Shown here: piece after piece, positions 23,379-31,770 of the stretch
Layout: each line of letters begins with the position of its first letter
How positions within the stretch are numbered: position 1 is the stretch's first letter
From: JBOGZD01 sp050697155
Lineage (GTDB): Bacteria > Actinomycetota > Thermoleophilia > Solirubrobacterales > 70-9
Assembly: GCA_050697155.1 (NCBI GenBank)
Contig: JBOGZD010000007.1
Coordinates: forward strand, 1-40,235
Reading direction: 5' to 3'
Length of the DNA: 40,235 nucleotides
Program-made: the position numbers and the translations under genes
The notes under the pieces: generated by a model
What the model saw: only the letters and a program-made list of their open reading frames with translations
What the model was told of the DNA's origin: nothing
Database searches by the model: none

Positions 23379-23828
23379 GTGTCCGAGCTGCTGACCATCG
23401 GCGAGGTGGCGCGGCGCAGCGGCGTCGCCGCCTCCGCCCTGCGCTTCTACGAGCAACGCGACCTGATCAGCTCGGAGCGCGCGGGCTCGGGCCACCGCCG
23501 CTACCCGCGGGCGGTGCTGCGCCGGATCGCGTTCATCGTCTTCGCCCAGCGCATCGGGCTCTCGCTCGACGAGATCCACACCGAGCTCGCGAAGCTGCCG
23601 CCGAACCGCGCCCCCACCCGCCGCGACTGGTCACGACTGTCGAGCGGCTGGACCTCGCGGATCGACGAGCGGATCGCCGAGCTCGAGCGGCTGAAGCACG
23701 GGCTCACCGAGTGCATCGGCTGCGGCTGCCTCTCGCTCGACCGCTGCCAGCTCGCCAACCCCGGCGACCGAGCCGCCCGGCGAGGTCCCGGCCCCCGCTA
23801 CTGGATCGGAGACCGCCGGCCCGCGTAA
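23379..23828 (+). CDS. soxR: Redox-sensitive transcriptional activator SoxR
   Basis: 149 residues from GTG 23379. The MerR-type helix-turn-helix is LTIGEVARRSGVAASALRFYEQRDLI, followed by the dimerization helix and CIGCGCLSLDRC (C112, C115, C117, C123), exactly the CxxCxCx5C [2Fe-2S] cluster motif of SoxR. Redox-cycling compounds oxidize the cluster and switch on target promoters. There is no soxS nearby, as expected outside enterobacteria; the divergent DUF5519 gene is a clear candidate target. The lysyl-oxidase-like gene starts 13 bases after its stop. Confidence 0.94.
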   Translation: MSELLTIGEVARRSGVAASALRFYEQRDLISSERAGSGHRRYPRAVLRRIAFIVFAQRIGLSLDEIHTELAKLPPNRAPTRRDWSRLSSGWTSRIDERIAELERLKHGLTECIGCGCLSLDRCQLANPGDRAARRGPGPRYWIGDRRPA

Positions 23829-23841
23829 GATCCCGCCTCGG

Positions 23842-24912
23842 GTGGGACCACTCGCATTCCGAACCGTCGGGGCGCTGGGCGCCGTGCTCGCCTGTCTGGT
23901 CGCAGCGCCGGCGGCGTTCGGGCAGGAACCGCTGCTTCCCGATATGAAGACCCAGGCGCTGCCCGTCGACTCGCAGGGGATCGACATCACGGGCGACGAG
24001 CTTCGCTTCGCCAACAGCTGGGAGAACCATGGCAGGGGGCCCTACGAGATCGCCCCGGTGGAGGGGTTCGAGTTCGAGGACTGCGATGGCGACGGGGAGG
24101 ACGACGATGTCCCGATCACGCAGCGGATCTATCTGGACATGAACTCGAGCACGGTCTTCGAGCGACCCGAAGACACCGACACGGAGGACTTCGGCAGTGC
24201 CTGCATGATCTACCACGACATCCACGACCACTACCACGTCAACGATGTCGGCCTCTACACGTTGCTGGCCGAGCCCACGGGCGCCCAGATCGGCGACTCC
24301 ATCAAGACGACGTTCTGCATGGGCGACGGGGCCGCGTTCGATTCCACTCTTCCGGGGGCGCCGCCCGGCGCGTACTACGACTTCAATAGCTGCAAGGACG
24401 CGACGTATCAGGGAATCTCGGTCGGCTGGTTCGACACGTACACCAAGACCACGCAAGGCCAGTCGATCGACATAGCGGGGATCGGGGCGGGCAACTACTG
24501 CCTGCGCTCTGAGTTCGATCCCTTCAACCAGTTCGCGGAGCTCAACGACGACAACAACCTCGTCGAGCAGCGCTACCTCATCGACCCGGACCAAGGCGAG
24601 TTGACGCCCCTCGCCGGAGCCTGCAACGTGCCCAACGCCATCGGCACGCCGGACATCGACCCGCCGAACACGAAGATCAAGCGGGGGCCGAAGGGCAAGA
24701 CCCGCAAGCGCAGGCCGAAGTTCCGGTTCCGTGCCGACGAGCCGGCGACCTTCACGTGCAAGCTCGACCGCAAGCGCTGGCGCCCGTGCGAGTCGCCACG
24801 CAAGTTCCGCCGCCGCTCACTCGGCCGCCACAAGTTCAAGGTCCGCGCTACCGACCTCGCCGGCAACGTCGAGCGCAAGCCGGCCAAGCGGCGCTTCCGC
24901 ATCGTCCGGTAG
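23842..24912 (+). CDS. Secreted lysyl-oxidase-like protein with basic C-terminal domain
   Basis: 356 residues from GTG 23842. A signal peptide (VGALGAVLACLVAAPAAFG) is cleaved near residue 27. The copper-site motif HDIHDHYHVNDVGLYTLL (His125, 128, 130, 132) matches the HxxHxHxH region of lysyl oxidases, and later comes GIGAGNYCLRSEFDP. Lysyl oxidases deaminate lysines with copper and a quinone cofactor; the cofactor Tyr and Lys cannot be confirmed by eye. After about residue 270 comes a Lys/Arg-rich tail with a small domain of the ATFTCKLD...WRPCESP...HKFKVRATDLAGN type, common in this group of bacteria and probably surface-binding. Confidence 0.82.
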   Translation: MGPLAFRTVGALGAVLACLVAAPAAFGQEPLLPDMKTQALPVDSQGIDITGDELRFANSWENHGRGPYEIAPVEGFEFEDCDGDGEDDDVPITQRIYLDMNSSTVFERPEDTDTEDFGSACMIYHDIHDHYHVNDVGLYTLLAEPTGAQIGDSIKTTFCMGDGAAFDSTLPGAPPGAYYDFNSCKDATYQGISVGWFDTYTKTTQGQSIDIAGIGAGNYCLRSEFDPFNQFAELNDDNNLVEQRYLIDPDQGELTPLAGACNVPNAIGTPDIDPPNTKIKRGPKGKTRKRRPKFRFRADEPATFTCKLDRKRWRPCESPRKFRRRSLGRHKFKVRATDLAGNVERKPAKRRFRIVR

Positions 24913-24975
24913 CCGTCCGGGCGTTCGCGCCAGCTACGGTGGCGGGCATCAGCAGACCGCCAACTGGAGGTGCCC

Positions 24976-25281
24976 ATGCATGCTCGACTGACCCGCTATG
25001 AGGGCGCGTCGCCCGACGACGTCGAGGCGACCCTCGAGACGAAGAGGAGGGTGCTTCCCTCCGAGCCCGGTCAGACCGAGGGGATGAAGGGCGCCGTCTT
25101 CCTCGTCAACCGCGACGACGGCACCGTGCTGGTGCTCTCGCTGTGGGAGGACGAGGACGCCCTCGAGGCAAGCGAGCCGGAGGCGGCGCGGCTGCGCGAC
25201 GAGGTCACCGGCGAGGGCGAGACCGCTACCGCCGAGAGCTACGAGGTCGCCCTGTTCGCGGTCGAGCAGGCCCGCGGCTGA
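24976..25281 (+). CDS. Small dimeric alpha/beta-barrel-like protein
   Basis: 101 residues from ATG 24976, placed by GGAGG six bases upstream (GTG 24970 overlaps that site). MHARLTRYEGASPDDVEAT, then GMKGAVFLVNRDDGTVLVLSLWEDEDALEASE and a C-terminal SYEVALFAVE suggest an antibiotic-monooxygenase/EthD-like ferredoxin fold. No catalytic residues are evident. It ends 20 bases from the convergent sugar permease. Confidence 0.7.
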   Translation: MHARLTRYEGASPDDVEATLETKRRVLPSEPGQTEGMKGAVFLVNRDDGTVLVLSLWEDEDALEASEPEAARLRDEVTGEGETATAESYEVALFAVEQARG

Positions 25282-25301
25282 GAGCCCGTCGCCGTTTCGG
25301 C

Positions 25302-26516
25302 TCAGGTCGCCGTTTCCCGACGCAGCCGGGTCGCCGCGTCGATCGTCACCGCCGCGAGCAGCACGCCGCCGGTGATGATGAACTTGATGTCGGACTCGAG
25401 CCCCAGCAGGTCCATCCCGTTGGAGATCGAGCCGATCACGATCGCGCCCAGCAGCGCCGACCAGACGAAGCCGCGGCCGCCGAAGAGGCTGGTCCCGGCG
25501 ATCACCGGGCCGGCGATCGCGAACAGCAGCACCTCGCCGCTGCCCGACTGCTGGTTGACCGCCAGCAACCTCGAGGCGGCGAGGATGCCGCCGAAAGCGG
25601 CCATCGTCGAGGCGAGCGTGAACACCGCGATCCGCACGCGCTGGACTCGGATCCCCGCCCGTCGCGCCGCCTCGGCGTTGCCGCCGACGGCGAAGATGTG
25701 GCGCCCGAAGCGAGTTCGCTCGGTGATGAAGGCGAAGATCGCGGTCAGCGCGACGACGATCACCACGGCAAGCGGCACGCCGCGGTCCTCGTTGAGGATC
25801 GCGACCGCCGCGAAGGTTCCGGCCGTGATCAGCGCGGGCGCGATCATCGCCTGGACCAGCGGCGAGACGTCGAGGCCGGTGCGCCGGCGCCGGGACCGCG
25901 ACCAGAGCACGCTGGCCGCATAGGCGCCGACGACCGCCACCGCGACCGCCCAGCCGACCGCGGGATCGAGGAACGTGCCGGTGAGGTCGGTGATCGTGCT
26001 CGGTGGCAGCGGCACCGTCCCCGTATCGCCCAGCACCAGGAGCAGTGCGCCCTGCCAGCCGATCAGGCCGGCGAGCGTGACGACGAAAGACGGGATCCCG
26101 AACACCGTGGTGAAGAACCCGTTGAAGAGGCCGATCAGCGCCCCGACCGCGAGCCCGGCGAGGATCGCGAGCTCGGGGCTGAGGCCCTCCTTGACCGTCA
26201 GCACCGCCATCACTCCGGCGGCAAAGCCGCTGACCGCGCCGACCGAGAGGTCGATCTCGCCGAGCAGCAGCACCAGGACGACGCCGATCGAGATCGTCGC
26301 CACGGCGGCGATCTGAAGGGTCAGGTTGGTGAGGTTGACCGCGCTCAGGAAGCGGTCGTTGGCGATCTGGAAGATCGTCCAGATGACCGCGATCGCGACG
26401 AGCACGCGCACCGAGCCGAGCTCGCCACGGGCCAGCCGGCGCAGCAGCTCACCGACGGAGAACTCTGGCTGCTCGGGCTCGAAGCCCGCGGGCCGCTGCG
26501 CGGCTGTGCTCACAGC
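25302..26516 (-). CDS. Sugar ABC transporter permease (XylH/RbsC-like)
   Basis: 404 residues from GTG 26516. Homologous sequence begins near LLRRLARGELGSVRVLVAIAVIW. About 10 transmembrane helices follow, with the conserved LLGEIDLSVGAVSGFAAG and the EAARRAGIRVQRVRIAVFTLAS coupling region, ending GLESDIKFIITGGVLLAAV. This is the membrane channel of a xylose/ribose-type importer with the ATPase and binding protein upstream. The frame is open further 5' but that part overlaps the ATPase gene and looks non-coding. Confidence 0.92.
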   Translation of the reverse strand, partial: AVSTAAQRPAGFEPEQPEFSVGELLRRLARGELGSVRVLVAIAVIWTIFQIANDRFLSAVNLTNLTLQIAAVATISIGVVLVLLLGEIDLSVGAVSGFAAGVMAVLTVKEGLSPELAILAGLAVGALIGLFNGFFTTVFGIPSFVVTLAGLIGWQGALLLVLGDTGTVPLPPSTITDLTGTFLDPAVGWAVAVAVVGAYAASVLWSRSRRRRTGLDVSPLVQAMIAPALITAGTFAAVAILNEDRGVPLAVVIVVALTAIFAFITERTRFGRHIFAVGGNAEAARRAGIRVQRVRIAVFTLASTMAAFGGILAASRLLAVNQQSGSGEVLLFAIAGPVIAGTSLFGGRGFVWSALLGAIVIGSISNGMDLLGLESDIKFIITGGVLLAAVTIDAATRLRRETAT

Positions 26517-26565
26517 AGCGGCCTCAACAGCGGCCGGGCTCGGCTTCGTCCTGACGGACTCCGCC

Positions 26566-27393
26566 TCACAGCGGCGTCTCCTCGGTCGGGCGGTCTTCGC
26601 GGCCGAACTCGGCCCCGGTGATCGCCGCGACGACCTCCTGCTCGCTCGCCTTCCTGATGTCGAAGGTGGCGGCCATCCGGCCAAGTCGCAGCACCGCGAC
26701 GCGGTCGGCCACCTGGAACACGTCGGCAAGGTTGTGACTGATCACCACGACCCCGAGCCCGCGGTCGCGAAGGCGGTCGATCAGCTCGACGATCTGGCGT
26801 GTCTGCACGATCCCGAGCGCCGCGGTCGGCTCGTCCAGCAGCATCACCTTGGGCTCGCCCAGCAGCGATCGGGCGATCGCGACCGCCTGGCGCTGGCCGC
26901 CGGAGAGGCTCGCGACCTCGGTGCGGACGCTGCGCAGCGTCGTCACCCCGAGCGACCCGAGCAGCTCCGTCGACTTGTGCTCCATCGCGGTCTCGTCGAG
27001 GACGCCGATGCCCCCCGTGCCGTTGGCGACCTCCTGGCCGAGGAACAGGTTGGCGACGACGTCGAGGTTCTCGCACAGGGCGAGGTCCTGGTAGACGGTC
27101 GCGATCCCGAGCGCGGTTGCGGCCTGAGGGCTCGTCAGGCTGACCTCACGGCCCTCGAAGCGAGCTTCACCTGAGTCGGGGGGCTGGACGCCGGCGATCG
27201 CCTTGATCAGGGTCGACTTGCCGGCGCCGTTGTCGCCGACGAGGCCGACCACCTCGCCGGCGCGAAGCTCGAAGTCGACTTCCTTCAGGGCCTCGACGGG
27301 GCCGAAGCTCTTGCTGAACCCCTTCAGCGCGAGGAGAGGCTGAGCCGAGGTGGAGCGTTCGCGCTCCGTCTCGCCGCTCTGCGTACCGCTCAT
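26566..27393 (-). CDS. Sugar ABC transporter ATP-binding protein (XylG/MglA-like)
   Basis: 275 residues from ATG 27393 with GAGGAGAG upstream. Walker A GDNGAGKST (53-61), signature SLSGGQRQAVAIARS, Walker B VMLLDEPTAALG, H-loop VVISHN. It has a single nucleotide-binding domain, half the size of the usual two-domain XylG/RbsA, so it should act as a homodimer. Single-domain versions are known in actinobacteria. Confidence 0.92.
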   Translation of the reverse strand: MSGTQSGETERERSTSAQPLLALKGFSKSFGPVEALKEVDFELRAGEVVGLVGDNGAGKSTLIKAIAGVQPPDSGEARFEGREVSLTSPQAATALGIATVYQDLALCENLDVVANLFLGQEVANGTGGIGVLDETAMEHKSTELLGSLGVTTLRSVRTEVASLSGGQRQAVAIARSLLGEPKVMLLDEPTAALGIVQTRQIVELIDRLRDRGLGVVVISHNLADVFQVADRVAVLRLGRMAATFDIRKASEQEVVAAITGAEFGREDRPTEETPL

Positions 27394-27430
27394 TGCCTCT
27401 CCTCGCGCTGGTGCCGGGGCTACGGACCTC

Positions 27431-28546
27431 CTACTGGATTCCCGCGTCCCTGCACGCCTGCTGGAACTGCTGGGTGCAGATCTCGTCGACGCTCCAGAAA
27501 TCGTCGGCGATGATCGTGTCCTCGACATTCTCCCGGGTCACCGGGACGGTGTCGAGGAAGACGGTCGGGACCTGCTCGGTCCCGTTGTCCTCCTCGCCGT
27601 TGATCAGGCCCTCCGGCGGCTCCTCGCCGTTGGCGATCGCCACCGCGAGCTCGGCCGCCGACTCGGCGAGCGGCTTGATCGGCTTGTAGACCGTGACGAA
27701 CTGCTCGCCGTCGAGCACCCGCTGGATCGCCGCCAGCTCGGCGTCCTGGCCGGTGACCGGCTTCTGTGCCGGGTCGATCCCGGCCGCCTTCAGCGCAGCG
27801 ATCGCGCCGCCGGCGGTGCCGTCGTTGGCCGCGTAGACGGCCTCGAAGCCGTCCTCGCCGAGCGCCGTGATCGCCTGGTCCATCTCGCGCTGGGCGTTCT
27901 CCGGCAGCCAGTCGGGGGTGTCGAATTCCCTCGCGATCTCGACGCCCTCGCTGTCGAACACGCTCGTCGCGCCCTCGTTGAAGAGCGTGGCGTTGTTGTC
28001 CTGCGGGTCGCCGTTGATCATCACGATCGGCCCCTCGGGCGAGTCCTCGTCCGCCAGCTTCTCGGACAGCGCCTCGGCCTGCTGCTCGCCGACCACCACG
28101 CTGTCGAACGAGACGTAGTAGTCGAGGTCGGCGTCGAGGATCAGCCGGTCATAGCTGATCACCGGGATCCCGGCCTGCTTCGCGCGGTTGGCGAGCCCGG
28201 CGGCCGACGCCGAGTCCACCGGGTCGAGGACGAGCACGTCGACCTCCTCGGTGATCGCGGCCTCGACCTGCTGCTGCTGGGTTGGGATGTCCTGGTCCGC
28301 GTTCGAGTACAGGATCTCGCAGTCGGGGCAGAGCTCATCGACCTTGCCCTCGAACAGCGGCCGATCCTGCGCCTCGTAGCGGGTCGTCTGCGTCTCCGGC
28401 AGCAGGAAGCCGATCTTTCCACCGCCGGCCGCTTCGCCGCCGTCGCCCTCGTCGTCATCGTCGTCGCCGCACGCCCCGATGGTGAGCGCGGCGACGAGCC
28501 CGGCGACCATGAGCGCGACAAGCCGGATTCGACTCATCTCCTTCAT
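27431..28546 (-). CDS. Sugar-binding lipoprotein (XylF-like)
   Basis: 371 residues from ATG 28546 (AGGAGG nine bases upstream; GTG 28549 also possible). Lipobox TIGAC (C26) then an acidic linker. The periplasmic-binding fold starts KIGFLLPETQTTRYEAQDRPLF, with VLVLDPVDSASAAGLANRAKQAGIP and VTGQDAELAAIQRVLDGEQ, close to D-xylose-binding proteins. It delivers the sugar to the permease and ATPase encoded downstream. Regulated most likely by the ROK protein upstream. Confidence 0.92.
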   Translation of the reverse strand: MKEMSRIRLVALMVAGLVAALTIGACGDDDDDEGDGGEAAGGGKIGFLLPETQTTRYEAQDRPLFEGKVDELCPDCEILYSNADQDIPTQQQQVEAAITEEVDVLVLDPVDSASAAGLANRAKQAGIPVISYDRLILDADLDYYVSFDSVVVGEQQAEALSEKLADEDSPEGPIVMINGDPQDNNATLFNEGATSVFDSEGVEIAREFDTPDWLPENAQREMDQAITALGEDGFEAVYAANDGTAGGAIAALKAAGIDPAQKPVTGQDAELAAIQRVLDGEQFVTVYKPIKPLAESAAELAVAIANGEEPPEGLINGEEDNGTEQVPTVFLDTVPVTRENVEDTIIADDFWSVDEICTQQFQQACRDAGIQ

Positions 28547-28584
28547 CACCGCGTACCTCCTCGTCTGTCGGTTACCCCTTGCAT

Positions 28585-28626
28585 CTGGTTGTCCTTCCTC
28601 TCTCGCGCCTTCTCGCGCTGGTTGTC
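28585..28626. promoter_or_regulatory. Repeated CTGGTTGTC boxes before the xylF-like gene
   Basis: CTGGTTGTC occurs at 28585-28593 and 28618-28626, 33 bases apart (about three helical turns), in the gap between the ROK regulator and the binding-protein gene. It may be a regulator site. No strong promoter hexamers were recognised. Confidence 0.3.
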
Positions 28627-28642
28627 GTACGTCATCCGTTGT

Positions 28643-29851
28643 CTATGCCGCCTCGAGAAGCTCTGTTCCGGAGAAGCGATCCGACTCGTGCAGGACCAGC
28701 GCCAGCGCCCCGAGCATCTCGGCGCGCTCTCCGAGCACGCCCGGGACGATCTCCAGGCCTCCGGCCACGCTCGGGATCGCGTTGCGGCGCACCATCTCCC
28801 GCAGCGGGTCGAGCAGCGCGTCGCCGACCGCTCCCAGGTCGCCGCCGACGATCACGCACTCCGGGTTGATGATGTTGCAGAGGTTCGCGACCGCGATCCC
28901 GATCGCCCTGCCCGCGTCTCCGACCAGTCGCTTGGCGGCGGGGTCGCCGTCATCGCAGAGCTCGAGCAGCCGGCGCGAGCCGATCTCCTCGCCCCGGCTG
29001 GTGCCGAGCAGGCCGGCGATCGCACGCGAGGAGGCGAGCGTCTCCAGGCAGCCGCGGTTTCCGCACCGGCATACCGGGCCGCCCTCGGCGAGCACGGTGT
29101 GGCCGATCTCGCCGGCGGTCCCCCCGACCCCGTGCTGGAGGCGGCCGCCGGAGACCAGCCCGGCGCCGATCCCGGTCGAGACCTTGATGTAGGCGACCTC
29201 CGACTTGCCCTTCGCCGCTCCCCAGACGTGCTCGGCGAGGGCGCCGAGGTTGGCGTCGTTCTCGACCTCGACCGGCAGCCCGAGTCGCGAGCTCGCCTCG
29301 GCCGCGGCATCGACCCCCACCCACCCGGGGAGGATCGAGGATGCCTGCACGGACCCGGTCGCGCGGTCGATCGGCGCCGGCAGCCCCATTCCCACCCCGA
29401 TCACCCGCTCGCGCCCGACCCCGGCCTCACCCAGTACCTGCTCGACGAACTCGGCCGCCGTCGCGAGGCCCTGGTCGGCGGAGTGGTCGACGTCGAGCTC
29501 GCACCAGGTCTCGGCGAGCACCTTGTGGGAGAGGTCGGATACGGCGACCCGCAGGTGCTGATGGCCGAAGTCGACGCCGAGCGCCAGCCCGGCCGAGGCG
29601 TTGAGCGAGATCATCACCGGCGGGCGGCCGGCGTGGGTCTCGCCGGCTGTCGCGCCGTCGCGCTCGCCGGCCAGGCCGACCTCGATCAGCTCTCCGACGA
29701 TGGTCGAGACGGTCGACCGCGAGAGCCCGGTGATCCGCGCGAGCTCGGCACGGCTGGCCACCCCGGCGCGTCGCAGCGCGTCGATCACCCGCTTGCGGTT
29801 GCCCTCCCTCAGGGAGGCCAACGAGCCACTCCTCCTCACGGCGGAATCCAT
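28643..29851 (-). CDS. ROK-family transcriptional regulator (XylR-like)
   Basis: 402 residues from ATG 29851; an in-frame TTG 29875 and a TTG after the AGGAGG at about 29826 are alternatives. The N-terminal helix-turn-helix is LREGNRKRVIDALRRAG, SRAELARITGLSRSTVSTIVGEL. The ROK kinase-like domain follows: GVDFGHQHLRVAVSDL, GMGLPAPIDRATG, VENDANLGALAEHVWG, and the zinc motif GPVCRCGNRGCLETLAS. Such repressors release DNA on binding a sugar. It heads the xylose/ribose-type transporter gene set and faces a divergent peptide-type binding lipoprotein. Confidence 0.92.
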   Translation of the reverse strand: MDSAVRRSGSLASLREGNRKRVIDALRRAGVASRAELARITGLSRSTVSTIVGELIEVGLAGERDGATAGETHAGRPPVMISLNASAGLALGVDFGHQHLRVAVSDLSHKVLAETWCELDVDHSADQGLATAAEFVEQVLGEAGVGRERVIGVGMGLPAPIDRATGSVQASSILPGWVGVDAAAEASSRLGLPVEVENDANLGALAEHVWGAAKGKSEVAYIKVSTGIGAGLVSGGRLQHGVGGTAGEIGHTVLAEGGPVCRCGNRGCLETLASSRAIAGLLGTSRGEEIGSRRLLELCDDGDPAAKRLVGDAGRAIGIAVANLCNIINPECVIVGGDLGAVGDALLDPLREMVRRNAIPSVAGGLEIVPGVLGERAEMLGALALVLHESDRFSGTELLEAA

Positions 29852-29867
29852 TTCACACCGCGGGCAA

Positions 29868-29932
29868 TTTGTCAAGGCTTAGTTCAAATCAGGCGGTAAT
29901 CCGCCTACTTTTCATGCGAAGTTCGGTCGAAC
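29868..29932. promoter_or_regulatory. Divergent control region between ROK gene and binding lipoprotein
   Basis: Visible elements: a minus-strand TTGACA (29875-29870), CTTAGTTCAAA (29878-29888) resembling a half of ROK/XylR-type operators, a hairpin GGCGG taat CCGCC (29892-29905), and a palindrome GTTCG gt CGAAC (29921-29932). The region is AT-richer than its surroundings. Which element is bound by what is inference. Confidence 0.5.
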
Positions 29933-29966
29933 CGCTGGCGCCGGGGCGCTCGTCATCATTCGGCAC

Positions 29967-31766
29967 GTGTCGGGACGGGTCCTGAAGCTCGTGGCGCCCG
30001 TGGTGGCGCTGGCGCTGGCGCTCGCCGGCTGCGGCGACGACGACGGGAACGGCGGCGCGACCGCGCTCGAGAACGACTTCCCGCCGCCCACCGAGGCGCC
30101 CGCGGACGCCGCCCGCGGCGGCGAGCTGACGGTGCTCTCCTCCGGAGACGTCGACTTCATCGACCCCGGCGCGTCCTACTTCCAGTACACCTACATGGTC
30201 ACGAACGCCATGCACCGCACGCTGCTGGCCTGGCGCCCGGGCGACACCGAGCAACCGTCCCCCGACCTCGCCCACTCGGAGCCCGAGATCTCCGAGGACG
30301 GGCGCACGGTCACCTTCACCATCCGCGAGGGCGTCGAGTTCGGCCCGCCCGTGAGCCGCGAGGTGGCGTCGGCCGACGTCAAGTACGCGATCGAGCGGGG
30401 TCTGCTTCCGGGCGTCGCCAACGGCTACCTGCAGACCTACGCCGCCGACCTCGTCGGATTCGAGGCCGCGGTCGCGGCGGCGGAGCGGGACCCGACCGAG
30501 GCCCCGGACATCGCCGGCATCGAGACGCCCGACGAGCGCACGCTGCGGTTCGAGCTAGATCGGCCGACCGGGGCGGTCCTGGTGCAGTCGCTCTCGCTTC
30601 CGATCTCGGCCCCGGTCCCGGAGGAGTACGCGGCCGAGTTCGACGCCGAGGAGCCCTCGACCTACGGTGCCCACGTGGTCGCCAGCGGCCCGTACACGAT
30701 CCCCGCGGACCCCGACGGCGAGCTCACCGGCTATGCGCCGGGTCGCGAGCTTCGCCTCGTCCGCAACCCGAACTGGGACCCGGATACCGACTGGCGTCCC
30801 GCCTACCTCGACGAGATCACGATCCAGCCGGGGTTCGCCGACGCGGGCTCGGCCGCGCGCAAGGTGCTCGCCGGCGCAGCGCAGGTGAACGGCGACTTCT
30901 CGCCGCCCCCGACCGTGCTGCGCGAGGCGGCGAGCGAGCGGCCCGAGCAGCTCACGCTGACGCCGAGCGGCGGTAACCGGTACGTGACCCTGAACATCAC
31001 GATCCCGCCCTTCGACGACCTCGACGTCCGTCGCGCGGTCGTCGCCGGGATGGACCGCGAGGCGCTGCGGGCGACGCGCGGCGGAGAGCTGCTGGGGCCG
31101 GTGGCCACGCACTTCATCCCGCCCGAGATCCCCGGCTTCGACCAGGCAGGCGGGGCGGAAGGGCCCGAGCTCGACTTCCTCGCCGACCCCGCCGGCGACG
31201 ACGAGCTCGCGTCCGAGTACATGCGGGCCGCGGGCCATGAGTCCGGGCGCTACGAGGGGGACGAGAGCGTGGTGCTGGTCGGCGAGAGCGTCGCCCCCGG
31301 CAGGGAGACGGCGCGGATCGTCGCCGACGAGCTCGAGGAGCTGGGGTTCGACGCGGAGCTGCGGCTGGTCTCACCCGACGCGCTGCTGACCCGGTTCTGC
31401 ACCGTGCCGGGCGCGGAGATCGCCGTCTGTCCCAACGGCGGGTGGCTCAAGGACTTCAATGACCCGCAGTCGATCCTCGATCCGACCTTCAGCGGCGACA
31501 GCATCCGCAAGTCGAACAACGCCAACTGGTCCGAGCTCGACGATCCGGAGGTGGATCGGGCGATGGACGAGGCGGCGCTGATCGCCGACCCCGAGGAGCG
31601 CGCCGAGGCATGGGGCGAGGTGGACGCGATGGTGACCGAGCTGGCCCCGGCGGTGCCGTGGATCTGGGATCTGCAGGCCAACGTGCGCTCGGAGGACGTC
31701 GCCGGCGTGATCAACAAGTTCACCGCCGGCTGGGACCTCTCGTTCACCTCGCTCGCGGGCGGCTGA
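29967..31766 (+). CDS. ABC peptide-type substrate-binding lipoprotein (SBP family 5)
   Basis: 599 residues from GTG 29967. Lipobox LALAGC (C22) then an acidic linker. The family 5 binding fold is clear: GGELTVLSSGDVDFIDPG, ADVKYAIERGLLPG, GPYTIPAD, LRLVRNPNWDPDTDW, ILDPTFSGDSI and AMDEAALIADPEERAEAWGE. These proteins bind peptides, nickel or oligosaccharides for ABC import. No permease or ATPase genes of the Dpp/Opp type are nearby, so it is an orphan component here. It is divergent from the ROK regulator and might be under its control. Confidence 0.9.
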   Translation: MSGRVLKLVAPVVALALALAGCGDDDGNGGATALENDFPPPTEAPADAARGGELTVLSSGDVDFIDPGASYFQYTYMVTNAMHRTLLAWRPGDTEQPSPDLAHSEPEISEDGRTVTFTIREGVEFGPPVSREVASADVKYAIERGLLPGVANGYLQTYAADLVGFEAAVAAAERDPTEAPDIAGIETPDERTLRFELDRPTGAVLVQSLSLPISAPVPEEYAAEFDAEEPSTYGAHVVASGPYTIPADPDGELTGYAPGRELRLVRNPNWDPDTDWRPAYLDEITIQPGFADAGSAARKVLAGAAQVNGDFSPPPTVLREAASERPEQLTLTPSGGNRYVTLNITIPPFDDLDVRRAVVAGMDREALRATRGGELLGPVATHFIPPEIPGFDQAGGAEGPELDFLADPAGDDELASEYMRAAGHESGRYEGDESVVLVGESVAPGRETARIVADELEELGFDAELRLVSPDALLTRFCTVPGAEIAVCPNGGWLKDFNDPQSILDPTFSGDSIRKSNNANWSELDDPEVDRAMDEAALIADPEERAEAWGEVDAMVTELAPAVPWIWDLQANVRSEDVAGVINKFTAGWDLSFTSLAGG

Positions 31767-31770
31767 GCGT

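Noticed and set aside
26517..26729. N-terminal extension of the sugar permease frame
   Set aside because: It overlaps the ATPase gene and is Arg/Ser-rich without similarity to permeases; GTG 26516 is the sensible start.
29967..31238. Minus-strand frames opposite the binding-lipoprotein gene
   Set aside because: Antisense shadows of a clear SBP family 5 gene with no motifs of their own.
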